A stretch of 64,000 nucleotides of DNA from Allopusillimonas ginsengisoli (GTDB lineage Bacteria; Pseudomonadota; Gammaproteobacteria; Burkholderiales; Burkholderiaceae_B), in NCBI GenBank assembly GCA_005239165.1, contig RAPG01000008.1:182005-246004 (forward strand), given 5' to 3'. Positions 1 to 10,946 of this stretch are shown here, piece after piece (the first letter of the stretch is position 1; each line of letters begins with the position of its first letter). The notes beneath the pieces are model-generated. The model had not been told where the DNA came from, searched no databases, and saw only the letters and a program-made list of their open reading frames with translations. The position numbers were made by a program, and so were the translations under genes.

Positions 1-1356
1 TTCGTCACCGGCGTCTTTGGCTTCAACCTGTGAAAGAAAACGAGCCGATTGGTCTTCGGGGTCGTTCAGCTCAGAGAAGCCGTTGGCGATTTCGCGCCCG
101 GTAATAAACAGCTCGAAACGCTCGGTGATTTCGGGACGGGCGTCAGAGGCCCGTGCCAGAGGGGATACTTCGACTGGGTAATCAATGATAAACGTGGGGT
201 TCCACAACTGGCTTTCGGCGGTTTCTTCAAACAGTGCCAATTGCAGGGCACCCATGCCAGCGCGTGCCAGCACTGGCCCATTGACGTCAGCGCCCAGGCG
301 TTTGAGTTCGGCGCGAACAAAGGCTTCTTCGCTAAGCTGGGCTTCAGTGTACTGAGGCGCGTACTTGATAATGGCTTCGACGATGGTTAGTCGGTCAAAG
401 GGCTGGCTAAGGTCGACAGGCTTGCCTTGGTAATCAAGCACGGCGCTGCCGGTGGCAATAATGGCTGAGTCACGCAAAAGCCGCTCGGTAAAGTCCATGA
501 GCCACTGGTAGTCAACGTAAGCGGCGTAAAACTCCATCATGGTGAATTCAGGGTTATGCCTGGGGCTTACACCTTCATTGCGAAAGTTGCGGTTGATTTC
601 AAACACCCGGTCAAACCCACCCACAATAAGCCGCTTGAGGTAAAGCTCAGGTGCGATACGCAGGTACATTTGCATGTCGAGTGCATTGTGATGCGTTACA
701 AACGGCTTGGCCGTTGCGCCACCGGGTATGGGGTGCAACATAGGCGTTTCAACTTCAAGAAAACCTGCTTCAACCATGAAGTTGCGTATGCCTGCTACGG
801 CTTTACTGCGCGTAAGAAAGGTGTTGCGGGTTTCTTCGGTCATGACCAGGTCGACATAGCGCTGGCGATAGCGTAGTTCTTGGTCTGCGACACCGTGAAA
901 TTTGTCAGGAAGCGGCCGTAACGACTTGGACAGCAGACGTATGGTGTGGGCGTTGACTGAGAGCTCACCCTTGTTCGTCTTGAATACGACACCCTCAACG
1001 GCAATGATATCGCCCATGTCCCAGGTTTTGAAACTGGAATACAGATCGTCACCCAGCTTGTTGCGGTCAAGAAATACCTGAATGCGGCCTGAGCCGTCTT
1101 GGATCGTGGCAAAGCTGGCCTTGCCCATGACGCGTTTAAGCATCATGCGTCCGGCAATTTTTACCTGTTTGCCAACAACTGCCAGTGCTTCTTTGTCGAG
1201 CTCGTCGTAGGCGGAATGCAGATCTGCCGAACGGGTGTCAGGACGAAAGTCATTGGGGAAGGCGGGGCCTTCGCTGCGCAGGTTGGCCAGCTTCGAGCGG
1301 CGCTCGGCGATCAGGTGATTTTCATCGACGGGTAGGGGTGACGTGGTGTCGTTCAT
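1..1356 (-). CDS. lysS: Lysyl-tRNA synthetase, class II (3' end cut by window edge)
   Basis: Charges tRNA-Lys with lysine in the cytoplasm. The reading frame is open from the ATG at 1356 to base 1, giving about 452 codons of a family usually near 500, so roughly the last 50 residues lie outside the window. The N-terminal OB-fold anticodon-binding domain (residues about 60-150, with [18 protein letters not shown]) is followed by the class II catalytic core: motif 1 region [19 protein letters not shown] and motif 2 region [19 protein letters not shown]. Close to the window edge it reads [15 protein letters not shown], typical of LysRS. It lies on the same strand as prfB, as in E. coli where prfB and lysS are adjacent, but here a dehydrogenase gene sits between them, ending 9 bases upstream. 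Identification is firm. Confidence 0.96.
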   Translation of the reverse strand, partial: MNDTTSPLPVDENHLIAERRSKLANLRSEGPAFPNDFRPDTRSADLHSAYDELDKEALAVVGKQVKIAGRMMLKRVMGKASFATIQDGSGRIQVFLDRNKLGDDLYSSFKTWDMGDIIAVEGVVFKTNKGELSVNAHTIRLLSKSLRPLPDKFHGVADQELRYRQRYVDLVMTEETRNTFLTRSKAVAGIRNFMVEAGFLEVETPMLHPIPGGATAKPFVTHHNALDMQMYLRIAPELYLKRLIVGGFDRVFEINRNFRNEGVSPRHNPEFTMMEFYAAYVDYQWLMDFTERLLRDSAIIATGSAVLDYQGKPVDLSQPFDRLTIVEAIIKYAPQYTEAQLSEEAFVRAELKRLGADVNGPVLARAGMGALQLALFEETAESQLWNPTFIIDYPVEVSPLARASDARPEITERFELFITGREIANGFSELNDPEDQSARFLSQVEAKDAGDE

Positions 1357-1365
1357 GTTCTGTAC

Positions 1366-2118
1366 TTATGCGTAGTTTCGGATGTCGTCGAGCACGTTAC
1401 TGCCAAAGTCTTCACGGTCAATGTAGCGCAGGATGCGGGCGGCCGTTTCGTCGGGTGATGTAAGGCGCCCTTCGTCGTGCAGCTGGGTAAAGCGCGCCAC
1501 ATTAGGGAAATCGTGGACGTCGCTGGAGCGTATGGTTTGCTGCATGCCAGTGTCGATAACACCAGGGGCAAGCGACACGACGCGCACCCCGTGCTCTTCT
1601 GCATGCAGCACACTGGTGTAGTGGTCGAGTGCCGCCTTGGTGGCACAGTAAACCCCCCAGCCAGCTGTGGGATTGCGGCCAGCCCCAGATGAAATATTAA
1701 GGATGCGGCAGTCGGCACCCAAGGGCTTCACCATCTGCAGAAAGGCCGTTGTAAGCAGCATGACGCTGGTCACATTAAGGTTGAAGGCGGCGGTAATTGT
1801 CGCCGCGTCAGAGAGTTGGTCGGCCTGACTGATAGGCCCAACGGTGCCTGCGTTGTTGATTAGTACGTAGCGCTGCGCTCCGGCAGGCAGAGCAGCAACG
1901 ATTTGTTCCGCGAGGCGCTCTGCGGCGGCGGGGTTGGCGAGGTCTGACTGAATCTGTTGCAAGCTACAGCCGGCCTCGGCAGCCTGTTGGGCAAGTGCAT
2001 TATCATGGCTGCGTGAAATGGTGATCAATTTGTTGTCTGGCTGCAGCAGTCCTCGTGCAAGCGCGTGACCCAGTCCACGGCTTGCGCCAGTGACGAGTGC
2101 GACAGTATTAATTGTCAT
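1366..2118 (-). CDS. Short-chain dehydrogenase/reductase (SDR), 250 aa
   Basis: A classical SDR: NAD(P)-binding TGASRGLG near residues 10-17, the NNAG motif (VLINNAGTVGP) near residue 85, and the catalytic YCATK (Tyr-x-x-x-Lys) near residue 155. Length is normal for the family. The start chosen is the ATG at 2118, which gives the usual short beta-strand lead-in MTINTVALVTGAS; a longer open frame upstream is only the shadow of prfB. The gene begins 5 bases beyond the prfB stop codon and ends 9 bases before lysS, so the three are probably co-transcribed. The substrate cannot be told from sequence; similarity in style is to sepiapterin-reductase-like SDRs (IDTGMQQTIR near the C-terminus), but this is only an impression. 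Confidence 0.88.
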   Translation of the reverse strand: MTINTVALVTGASRGLGHALARGLLQPDNKLITISRSHDNALAQQAAEAGCSLQQIQSDLANPAAAERLAEQIVAALPAGAQRYVLINNAGTVGPISQADQLSDAATITAAFNLNVTSVMLLTTAFLQMVKPLGADCRILNISSGAGRNPTAGWGVYCATKAALDHYTSVLHAEEHGVRVVSLAPGVIDTGMQQTIRSSDVHDFPNVARFTQLHDEGRLTSPDETAARILRYIDREDFGSNVLDDIRNYA

Positions 2119-2122
2119 GCTT

Positions 2123-3227
2123 TTATACCCCTTGTTTGAGGCTGGCCTCGATGAATGGATCAAGGTCGCCGTCAAGTACTTTTTGTGTGTTGGAGATTTC
2201 GACGTTGGTACGCAAGTCTTTAATGCGGCTTTGGTCGAGCACGTAAGAACGTATCTGATGACCCCAGCCCACATCGGTTTTGGAGTCTTCCATTTTTTGC
2301 TGCTCCGCCATGCGCTGGCGCATCTCGAGTTCGTAGAGACGCGAGCGCAGCATCTGCATGGCTTCGGCACGGTTGCGGTGCTGTGACCGGTCGTTCTGGC
2401 ATTGCACCACGATACCCGTGGGCTCGTGTGTAATCCGTACCGCAGAGTCGGTTTTGTTGATGTGCTGGCCACCCGCTCCACTGGCGCGATAGGTGTCGAC
2501 ACGCAGGTCGGCGGGGTTAATGTCTATTTCGAAGGTTTCATCGATCTCGGGGTAGACAAATACGCTGGCAAATGAAGTGTGACGCCCATTATTGGAATCA
2601 AAGGGGCTTTTGCGCACCAGTCGGTGCACACCGGTTTCGGTGCGCAGATAGCCAAACGCGTAGTCGCCTTCAACCTTGATGGTGGCAGACTTAAGCCCGG
2701 CCACATCACCGTGAGACTCTTCGAGAACCTCGGCCTTGAAGTCTTTATGTTCGCAATACCGCAAATACTGGCGCAACAACATTGAGGCCCAGTCTTGTGC
2801 TTCGGTACCCCCCGCGCCCGCCTGAATATCGACAAAGCAGTTGAGCGGATCGGCCGGGTTGGAAAACATGCGGCGGAACTCAAGCACTTCGAGCTTTTGT
2901 GCGACGTCCTGGGCGTCATGTTCGATGGCGGCCAGCGTGGCATCATCATCTTCTGCAGCTGCCAGCTCAAAGAGCTCGCGCGCATCAGAGAGGGTGGCAT
3001 TGATGGCACTAAGCGTATTGACTACATTTTCGAGACTTTTTTTCTCGCGACCTAGATCTTGAGCGTGCTTGGGGTCATTCCAGACCTCAGCGCTCTCTAG
3101 TTCAGCATTGACGACGTGCAGGCGTTCAGCTTTGGCATCGTAGTCAAAGATACCTCCGGAGTGCAGCCTCACGCTCGGCGTAATCTTCAAGGTGGGCTTC
3201 GAGTTGGTTCTGGCGTTCGGCTTCCAT
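2123..3227 (-). CDS. prfB: Peptide chain release factor 2, with programmed +1 frameshift
   Basis: RF2 reads UGA and UAA and releases the finished peptide. Translation starts at the ATG at 3227 ([16 protein letters not shown]) and meets an in-frame TGA at 3146-3144 after 27 codons. The context is CGGAGG TAT CTT TGA C, the classical RF2 autoregulatory site: an internal Shine-Dalgarno-like GGAGG, the slippery CTT codon, then a weak TGA C stop. A +1 shift gives YLDYDAK and continues in the main frame to the stop at 2123, for 367 residues, close to E. coli RF2 (365). The SPF anticodon tripeptide lies in RKSPFDSNN and the catalytic GGQ in [11 protein letters not shown]. Low RF2 causes pausing at TGA and more frameshifting, so synthesis is self-regulated. 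Followed at once by the SDR gene and lysS. Confidence 0.97.
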
Positions 3228-3367
3228 GAGTGTTCCTGTGCGGCGCGTTGCGCGATAAATGATGGTGATTAATTACGGGTAACCTGCTATTTTAACCCGT
3301 AGTTGCTGGGGCGCTGTGGTGCATGGCGCTAGAATGAGTCTAACTCCAAGAATAACTGACCCTGTCC

Positions 3368-4483
3368 ATGGCTTTTTCCGATACCCCACCTGACAATTCT
3401 CCGCTTGTTTCGTCTTCTGCCGGGCAGAGCGACCAAAACAAAAGCGCTGGCGGCCTGAGGGCTATGTCGCCGGCTAATTTTGGCATGGTCATGGCCACCG
3501 GAATCGTGTCAATTGGCGCTCACATGCTGGGGCATCCGTTCATTTCACAAAGTCTTTTTGTGCTGAACAATGCGCTTTTTCTGTTGTTGTGTGTGCTGAC
3601 GGTGCTGCGCGCAGTACGCTACCCGCGTGATTTCTTTGCTGACATGGTAGACCATCTGCGCGGACCGGGTTTCTTTACTACGGTGGCCGCCTGTGCGGTG
3701 CTGGGCTCGCAGTATTTGGTACTGAGAGGCGACTCCCATATGGGACGGTGGCTTTGGGCGATGGCTCTTACACTATGGGTGGTGCTCACTTACACCATCT
3801 TTACAGCGTTGACGATCAAACGCAACAAACCCTCGCTTGACAAGGGAATAAATGGAGGATGGTTGCTGGCCGTGGTGGCTACGCAATCGATTTCGGTGTC
3901 CAGCGCGTTGCTGGCGACCAAGCTTGGCCAGCCCTTCAGGCTGGAGCTTAACTTTCTGGCGCTTTCAATGTGGTTGTGGGGCGGCATGCTGTATATCTGG
4001 ACAATGGCGCTTATTTTTTACCGCTACACGTTCTTCCGGCTCTCGGCAGGTGACTTGACGCCACCATACTGGATCAACATGGGGGCGATGGCGATCTCGA
4101 CACTGGCTGGTTCTTTGTTAATCGACAACGCGCCCGACGCACCTTATCTTCAGTCAGTACTACCGTTTTTAAAGGGCTTTACCATTTTTTATTGGGCCAG
4201 TGGCACATGGTGGATACCCATGCTGCTTATTCTTGGTGTCTGGCGCTATGGATACCGCCGTTTTCCGTTTGAATATGACCCTCTTTACTGGGGCGCTGTT
4301 TTCCCGCTGGGCATGTACGCTGCCTGCACCTGGCAAATGGATCATGTGATGGGGTTTGGTTTTTTGCAGCAAGTACCCAGGCTGTTCTTCTTGATGGCAC
4401 TTTTGGCCTGGGTGTGTACAGCATATGGCGCATTGGCCAGCGTATACCGGCTAATGCGCCATAAGCGGTTCGAGCAAGGTTAA
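3368..4483 (+). CDS. TDT/SLAC1-family (TehA-like) C4-dicarboxylate transporter, 371 aa
   Basis: An integral membrane protein of the tellurite-resistance/dicarboxylate transporter family (voltage-dependent anion channel fold), with about ten hydrophobic helices from residue 35 on. Family-typical features are the first helix NFGMVMATGIVSIGAHML and the conserved ISVSSALLATKLG and PFEYDPLYWGAVFPLGMY segments near the C-terminus. The first 30 residues are polar and Ser/Gln rich, presumably cytoplasmic. Members include yeast malate permease Mae1 and bacterial TehA. It is transcribed away from prfB and converges on the DctPQM TRAP operon, whose likely substrates (C4-dicarboxylates) it may share; this functional link is inference. 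The exact substrate cannot be read from sequence. Confidence 0.85.
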   Translation: MAFSDTPPDNSPLVSSSAGQSDQNKSAGGLRAMSPANFGMVMATGIVSIGAHMLGHPFISQSLFVLNNALFLLLCVLTVLRAVRYPRDFFADMVDHLRGPGFFTTVAACAVLGSQYLVLRGDSHMGRWLWAMALTLWVVLTYTIFTALTIKRNKPSLDKGINGGWLLAVVATQSISVSSALLATKLGQPFRLELNFLALSMWLWGGMLYIWTMALIFYRYTFFRLSAGDLTPPYWINMGAMAISTLAGSLLIDNAPDAPYLQSVLPFLKGFTIFYWASGTWWIPMLLILGVWRYGYRRFPFEYDPLYWGAVFPLGMYAACTWQMDHVMGFGFLQQVPRLFFLMALLAWVCTAYGALASVYRLMRHKRFEQG

Positions 4484-4516
4484 CGAAGCAAAACCAGGCC
4501 AGGATGTTGCATCTAC

Positions 4517-5794
4517 CTATTGCAGCAGATTAGGCAACCAAAGTGAGATAGTTGGCACGTACGAAATCAGCATCAGGAACGACAGCAAGACCAGTAGCCA
4601 CGGGGATGCCGCCCGCACAACCTGACCTATGCTTAGTTTTGTGATGCCTGCCGTGACAAAAAGGTTAAGCCCAATTGGTGGCGTCACCATGCCGATTTCC
4701 AGGTTGACCACCATGATGATACCCAGATGCACTGGATCTATGCCTAACTGTGTGGCGATAGGAAACAGTATGGGTGCCATAATCAGGATGATGCCGGTGG
4801 GCTCCATGAACATACCGCCGATCAACAAAAGAATGTTAACGACGATCAGGAACTGCCAGGAGGCCATATCCCAGGCAATGATCTGTTCGGCAATAACCTG
4901 AGGTATGCGTTCGGTTGTTAGCACATGGGCGAAGAGCAGGGCATTGACGATGATGAACATGAGCATCACCGTGACCTTGGACGCATCCATGAGCACGGCG
5001 GGCACTTGGCGCAGCCCAATATCGCGGTAAACAAAAACGGCTACGAAAAACGCATAGACCGCCGAAACCGCTGCAGCTTCTGTTGGGGTGAAAATACCGC
5101 CATAGATACCGCCCAGAATAATCACGATAAGCATCAAACCCCAGAAGGAATCCCGGCCAGCGGCCAGAATTTCTTTGAGGGGCGCCTGAGGCTGGCGCGG
5201 ATACTTTTTGATGCGGGCGACCACGTAAATGGTGACCATGAGTGCCAAACCCAGCAGTAGGCCTGGAACAACACCAGCCATGAACAGGCGCCCGACCGAT
5301 GTTTCAGTGGCTGCACCATACACCACCAGTACGATAGACGGCGGAATCAAAATGCCCAAGGTGCCCGCATTGCAAACCACACCCGCAGCGAACGGAAGCG
5401 GGTAGCCCGTGCGCACCATACCTGCGATGACGATGGAACCCACCGCTACAACGGTGGCGGGCGACGAGCCAGATACCGCTGCAAACAGACAGCAGGCAAG
5501 CACCGAGGCGATAGCCAGACCGCCATGCAGATGTCCTACAGAGGCAACAGCAAAACGGATCATGCGCTTGGCAACGCCGCCCGTCGTCATGAACGCACCC
5601 GCCAGCACAAAGAAGGGGATGGCCATGAGGGTGAAGTGTTCGGAAGATTCGAACATTTTCAGTGACAATGAGGCTAATGAATCGGTGCCGAACAACATAA
5701 TGGTCAGCAACGAAGAAAGCCCAAGCGCGACTGCCACTGGCGTGCCCAAGAACATGAACACGAACAGCATAATGAAAAGGCCGGCGATGTTCAT
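4517..5794 (-). CDS. dctM: TRAP transporter large permease subunit (DctM)
   Basis: The 425-residue large membrane subunit of a tripartite ATP-independent periplasmic transporter, which uses the sodium or proton gradient to import organic acids. About a dozen hydrophobic helices; family signatures include FVLAGAFMTTGGVAKRMI, AAVSGSSPATVVAVGSI, GTLGILIPPSIVLVVYG and EIGMVTPPIGLNLFVTAG near the C-terminus. Length matches the family. Its ATG overlaps the stop codon of the small permease gene by four bases, so the two are translationally coupled. The order P-Q-M on the minus strand is the usual dctPQM order. Confidence 0.95.
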   Translation of the reverse strand: MNIAGLFIMLFVFMFLGTPVAVALGLSSLLTIMLFGTDSLASLSLKMFESSEHFTLMAIPFFVLAGAFMTTGGVAKRMIRFAVASVGHLHGGLAIASVLACCLFAAVSGSSPATVVAVGSIVIAGMVRTGYPLPFAAGVVCNAGTLGILIPPSIVLVVYGAATETSVGRLFMAGVVPGLLLGLALMVTIYVVARIKKYPRQPQAPLKEILAAGRDSFWGLMLIVIILGGIYGGIFTPTEAAAVSAVYAFFVAVFVYRDIGLRQVPAVLMDASKVTVMLMFIIVNALLFAHVLTTERIPQVIAEQIIAWDMASWQFLIVVNILLLIGGMFMEPTGIILIMAPILFPIATQLGIDPVHLGIIMVVNLEIGMVTPPIGLNLFVTAGITKLSIGQVVRAASPWLLVLLSFLMLISYVPTISLWLPNLLQ

Positions 5795-6342
5795 TGTTGT
5801 TCTTCCTTGTCGATCACTGAGGGGTCGGCACTTTGGAGCTTGAGCGCGTCTTCGACTTCATCGCCGAGCAACCGTGAACGTCTGCCGCGCACCATGTCGT
5901 AGAGCACGCCGGCGAACCGCAGAAACAGGAAGGCGAACCCCAGTGGCATGACAAGACGGGGGACCCACTGTGGAATCGGAATATCTTGTGCCAGAATTCC
6001 GATTTCATACATTTTGTCGACGTAAACCCAGCTACCGTAGAAAACTATGACGGTGTAGATCAGACACAGCGACACAGCCAGAAAACCGGCGATACGCGCG
6101 GCCTTGGGCGGCAAAACCTTGACGAGTGCGTCGACGCCGATGTGGGCACCCACGCGTACACCGTATGCCATGCCCAGAAAAATAAGCCCGCCGAACAAAA
6201 ACGTGGCGAGCTCTAATGCCCAAGTAAAGCTGTAGTTAAACACGTACCGAGCAATAACCTGGATAAATGTAACGAGAGTCATGGCAGCAAGGAATGTGGC
6301 GATTAACGCCTCCTCCAACCGCTCAAGCAAAGAAAACTTCAT
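5791..6342 (-). CDS. dctQ: TRAP transporter small permease subunit (DctQ)
   Basis: A 183-residue membrane protein with four hydrophobic helices, the partner of DctM. The first helix is followed by RYVFNYSFTWALELATFLF, the typical DctQ signature around the second helix, and the sequence IPIPQWVPRLVMPLGFAFLF precedes the last helix, as in the C4-dicarboxylate DctQ subfamily. The C-terminal 35 residues form a charged tail longer than usual. The gene follows dctP after a gap of about 67 bases and overlaps dctM by four bases. Confidence 0.93.
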   Translation of the reverse strand: MKFSLLERLEEALIATFLAAMTLVTFIQVIARYVFNYSFTWALELATFLFGGLIFLGMAYGVRVGAHIGVDALVKVLPPKAARIAGFLAVSLCLIYTVIVFYGSWVYVDKMYEIGILAQDIPIPQWVPRLVMPLGFAFLFLRFAGVLYDMVRGRRSRLLGDEVEDALKLQSADPSVIDKEEQQ

Positions 6343-6409
6343 GATGCACTCCGAATCCGGAAAATGGCCGGGGACTACAATTTAATGTGGCGTAGTCCCC
6401 AGCTAGTAT

Positions 6410-7928
<1,519 letters not shown>

Positions 7929-7932
<4 letters not shown>

Positions 7933-8282
7933 GGGTGAGCGTAGTAGCGCGGTAAAGCTTCGAGCGGATAAGCCTGGCTTTCGGCCTGGGTCATGTACGA
8001 AAACAGGGCGTATTTTTCAAAGACCATGCCTATATTGCGTTTGCATGGAGGGGTTTTTGTAATGGGGTGGTCATCACTCGCAGTGCTGCCGCTGCTCACG
8101 TTTTGGAAGCCGGCCTGCATCATGAGCACAGTGGTTTTGCCTGAGCCGCAGGGGCCCGGCAGTGTGACGAACCCTGCCTGTTTTACGTCCAGGTTGAAGC
8201 TTTTTACTGCCAGACTTTTTTGATCGTAGGTCTCTTTTACGTTGCTAAATTGAAGAGACCCATCTTCGGCCGAGTGTTCCAT
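7929..8282 (-). pseudogene. Remnant of a PotA-type polyamine ABC ATPase
   Basis: A 117-codon frame covering only the first third of a PotA-like ATPase (normally 350 or more residues). The Walker A motif is altered but visible (GPCGSGKTT), and the Q-loop region RNIGMVFEKYALFSYMT keeps the family pattern but has lost the conserved Gln (usually MVFQNYALFPHMT). The signature motif, Walker B and the regulatory domain are gone. The sequence runs directly into the permease remnant. Together the two pieces are what is left of a potABCD-like operon after deletion; no binding protein is present nearby. Confidence 0.8.
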
Positions 8283-8539
8283 GCAGTCTCCCGTATGTGC
8301 TTTCTGGCAGCGCGGGCTAACCCGGCGCGATCAATTTCCGCGCAATTATTGGTATGCGTGGCGATTTCGAAATCAGAATAGCATCCGGATGTTACTGTGA
8401 GTACAGGGGTTTCCCCCCGCTGAACCGAATGATGTGCACATCAAGCCTGCACGCCAGCCCTGTAACACCCACCAGTACACCCTAGGACTAAAGCCAGTTG
8501 CTTATAACCGCACAAGGTTACCGCGGTTCAGACGGAAGC

Positions 8540-9091
8540 TCACGCGTTGTCGGGGATGCCGCGGCGCAGACGCATGGCACGTCCGATACGCTCAATATCG
8601 GCCTGGCTTAGTAGTCGGTCTGCCATGGGCAGCACTTCGTCTTCTTCGATCTGCATGTGGCGAGTATACGCAGCCGTAAATGTGTCGACAGTGTCGGTGT
8701 CAAGTGTGGCGCAGCTGCCTTCCGAAATATCGATCAATACCTTGCGCAGCGCCCGCCATGCGGCTTCGAGGTGGCGGTGTTCAACGACTAGAGCGTTGGT
8801 CATTTCACGAATGCATACGGCGTCAGAGCCAGCCATGGACTCGATCATGGCGGGAAAGAGGTCTTCTTCTTCGTCTGCATGGTGATGCACGGCAGCAGTA
8901 TCAAAGTAGCGAATGACACTGCTGGCGGCGGTGCGAGCGTCAGCGTCGCATCCGTGCTGTTTCAGATGGGGAACCAGGCGCTGCAGAGTGTCGCATTGAC
9001 GTCGTATGCGTATGTGGCAGGCAGCCAGCATTTCGAGCGGCGCTTCGGTACTTGCCTGTGGGCCCGAATACCCTGGAAACTCGGTAGCCAT
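8540..9091 (-). CDS. Hemerythrin HHE-domain protein, 183 aa
   Basis: A four-helix hemerythrin-like protein expected to bind a di-iron centre. Possible metal ligands are in helix order: His of AACHIRIRRQ (about residue 26), HHHADEEEDLFP (about residues 72-83, an HxxxE pattern), EHRHLEAAWR (about residues 117-126) and RHMQIEEDEVLP (about residues 152-163, again HxxxE). The protein is cytoplasmic, with no signal peptide. Related proteins are linked to oxygen or nitric oxide sensing and to repair of iron-sulfur centres, but the role here is unknown. It is divergent from the peroxidase-like gene, with 232 bases between them. Confidence 0.85.
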   Translation of the reverse strand: MATEFPGYSGPQASTEAPLEMLAACHIRIRRQCDTLQRLVPHLKQHGCDADARTAASSVIRYFDTAAVHHHADEEEDLFPAMIESMAGSDAVCIREMTNALVVEHRHLEAAWRALRKVLIDISEGSCATLDTDTVDTFTAAYTRHMQIEEDEVLPMADRLLSQADIERIGRAMRLRRGIPDNA

Positions 9092-9323
9092 GGGTTATTT
9101 TCCTTAAATAAAAGGCACTTCGCCAGTGTGTGGCCACAATCTATTATTGTCTTGCTATCTGTGTGCTGCAAGCCTGTGCCAGGTGAGGATGCGCAGCGCG
9201 GGCTTGTCGATAGTGGACGCAGTGTCTGTAACAGTGCGCGGTGCAGGCGTATTGGTTCGGAAATGATACAGTGAGGTAAAGACCAATAGCCAACGTTAAA
9301 CCGCAGCATGGAGGTAGACACAT

Positions 9324-9929
9324 ATGCCACAGCCAGATTACGTATCCGCACTGGGCGCACCTGATCCCAGCACCCTCGATGACGATCTCCAAGAGGTGTT
9401 TCAAAAGTGTGTTGAGAAGCTGGGCCTGGTGCCCAACGTGCTGCAGGCCTACAGCGCGCGTCCAAACAAGCTGCGCAACTTCATGGCGATGTACAACGAG
9501 CTGATGCTGGCGCCCTCGGGGCTGAGCAAGCTCGAGCGTGAAATGGTGGCGGTTGTGGTTTCTAGCGCTAACCACTGCTATTACTGCCTGGTGGCGCATG
9601 GTGCCGCTGTCAGGGCATTGTCGGGCGACCCCCAGTTGGGTGAAATGATGGTGATGAACTATCGCGTGGCACCGATCGACGCGCGGCAGCGGGCCATGCT
9701 GGATTTTGCCTGGAAGCTGACCAAAACCCCTGAGGTCGTGGTCAAGGCCGACAGAGATGCCTTGCGGGCGGTGGGGCTCACGACGGATGACATCTTCGAT
9801 CTGGCGGATACTGTGGGTTTTTTCAACATGTCTAATCGCATGAGCATTGGCGTCGACATGATTCCCAACCCTGAATATCACGGTATGGCACGGCCTGAGC
9901 CGTTTAACCCGCCAGCGAAAAAAGCCTGA
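9324..9929 (+). CDS. Peroxidase-related / AhpD-like carboxymuconolactone decarboxylase-family protein
   Basis: A 201-residue cytoplasmic protein of the AhpD-like fold. The redox motif is HCYYCLVAHG near residue 85, a CxxC followed by His at the usual spacing, preceded by the family sequence LSKLEREMVAVVVSSANHC. The second half has the DARQRAMLDFAWKLTKTP segment typical of the peroxidase-related enzyme subfamily. The start is the ATG at 9324, preceded by GGAGG at 9310. Such proteins reduce peroxides with help from a dithiol donor or are of unproven activity. It faces away from the hemerythrin gene, so the two may share a control region and an oxidative-stress role; this is inference. Confidence 0.85.
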   Translation: MPQPDYVSALGAPDPSTLDDDLQEVFQKCVEKLGLVPNVLQAYSARPNKLRNFMAMYNELMLAPSGLSKLEREMVAVVVSSANHCYYCLVAHGAAVRALSGDPQLGEMMVMNYRVAPIDARQRAMLDFAWKLTKTPEVVVKADRDALRAVGLTTDDIFDLADTVGFFNMSNRMSIGVDMIPNPEYHGMARPEPFNPPAKKA

Positions 9930-10109
9930 TCAGACGCCTGGTACGCACGGCCTTTCATGGGCCGTCGCGGTAGCCTCTGAGCAGCCAGAAATATTGCATT
10001 TTGGGTCAAATATATACCCGAAGCTTATAAGCATAGTGCAGAAAAATTCTTGTTAAGCGAGATAGCGGCCAGTAAAGTTCGATATAACTAATAAGTTAAT
10101 CGAGCTCAT

Positions 10110-10946
10110 ATGAAACTAAGTTTCAATAATATAGAAAAGCAGTTTTCCCGGCTTCCGGTAATTGAGAATTTCAGCCGCGACATCGCCGACGGCGAACTGG
10201 TTGCTCTTGTAGGGCCGTCAGGATGCGGCAAATCGACATTGCTGCACATGGTGGCAGGGCTTGAGCGCCCCAGTGCCGGTCAACTGCTGGCTGACGGTGC
10301 ACCGATCGCCGGCCCACACCCCTCTCGCACGCTAATGTTTCAGGAGAACGCGCTTTATCCCTGGATGACGTTGGTGCAAAATGTGGCGCTTGCGCTTGAG
10401 TTTCAGGGCGCAAAAAAGAAAATCGCTCAAGGCCAGGCCTATGGGTGGCTCGAAAAAGTCAATCTCAAGGGTTTCGAAACATATTATCCACATCAGGTTT
10501 CAGGCGGCATGAGACAGCGGGCGGCTCTGGCCCGTGCGTTTATTTCACGTCCGCAGGCCTTGTTGCTGGATGAGCCTTTTGGCGCGCTGGATGCGCTTAC
10601 GCGCCTGACGCTGCAAGACGTCTTGCGCGAGCTACTCAATGAAGCGGCTCCCACCGTACTTCTGGTCACACACGATGTCGACGAAGCCCTGTTTCTGGCT
10701 GATCGCATACTCGTATTCAGCAGCCGACCCGCTACTGTGCTCAAAGAGTTCAAACTGCATCAGCACACCAAAACACATGATCTATCTCAGTTTGCCGCAC
10801 TGCGCAGCGAAATCCTGGTTCTGCTGGGCATAGAAGCTCACGCCCCAGACACATCAGAGGCCGCTGCTTCTGACGTGGCAGCCCGCGCCATCGCAAAAGC
10901 CAATAATCCTGTACTCGTCACTATTCCCGAGGAAGTTCAAGCATGA
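10110..10946 (+). CDS. ABC transporter ATPase, nitrate/sulfonate/taurine type
   Basis: The 278-residue ATP-hydrolysing subunit of an importer of the NrtD/SsuB/TauB group. Walker A GPSGCGKST (about residues 37-45), Q-loop MFQENALYPWMT, signature SGGMRQRAALARA (about residue 132) and Walker B LLLDEPFGALD with the following H-loop VLLVTHDVDEAL are all intact. A C-terminal tail of about 50 residues after the core is Ala-rich and longer than usual. First gene of an operon with the binding protein (four-base overlap), permease and second binding protein. Confidence 0.92.
   Translation: MKLSFNNIEKQFSRLPVIENFSRDIADGELVALVGPSGCGKSTLLHMVAGLERPSAGQLLADGAPIAGPHPSRTLMFQENALYPWMTLVQNVALALEFQGAKKKIAQGQAYGWLEKVNLKGFETYYPHQVSGGMRQRAALARAFISRPQALLLDEPFGALDALTRLTLQDVLRELLNEAAPTVLLVTHDVDEALFLADRILVFSSRPATVLKEFKLHQHTKTHDLSQFAALRSEILVLLGIEAHAPDTSEAAASDVAARAIAKANNPVLVTIPEEVQA

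Noticed and set aside
8283..8539. Possible small gene between the ABC remnant and the hemerythrin gene
   Set aside because: Only short frames without a ribosome-binding site or family resemblance.
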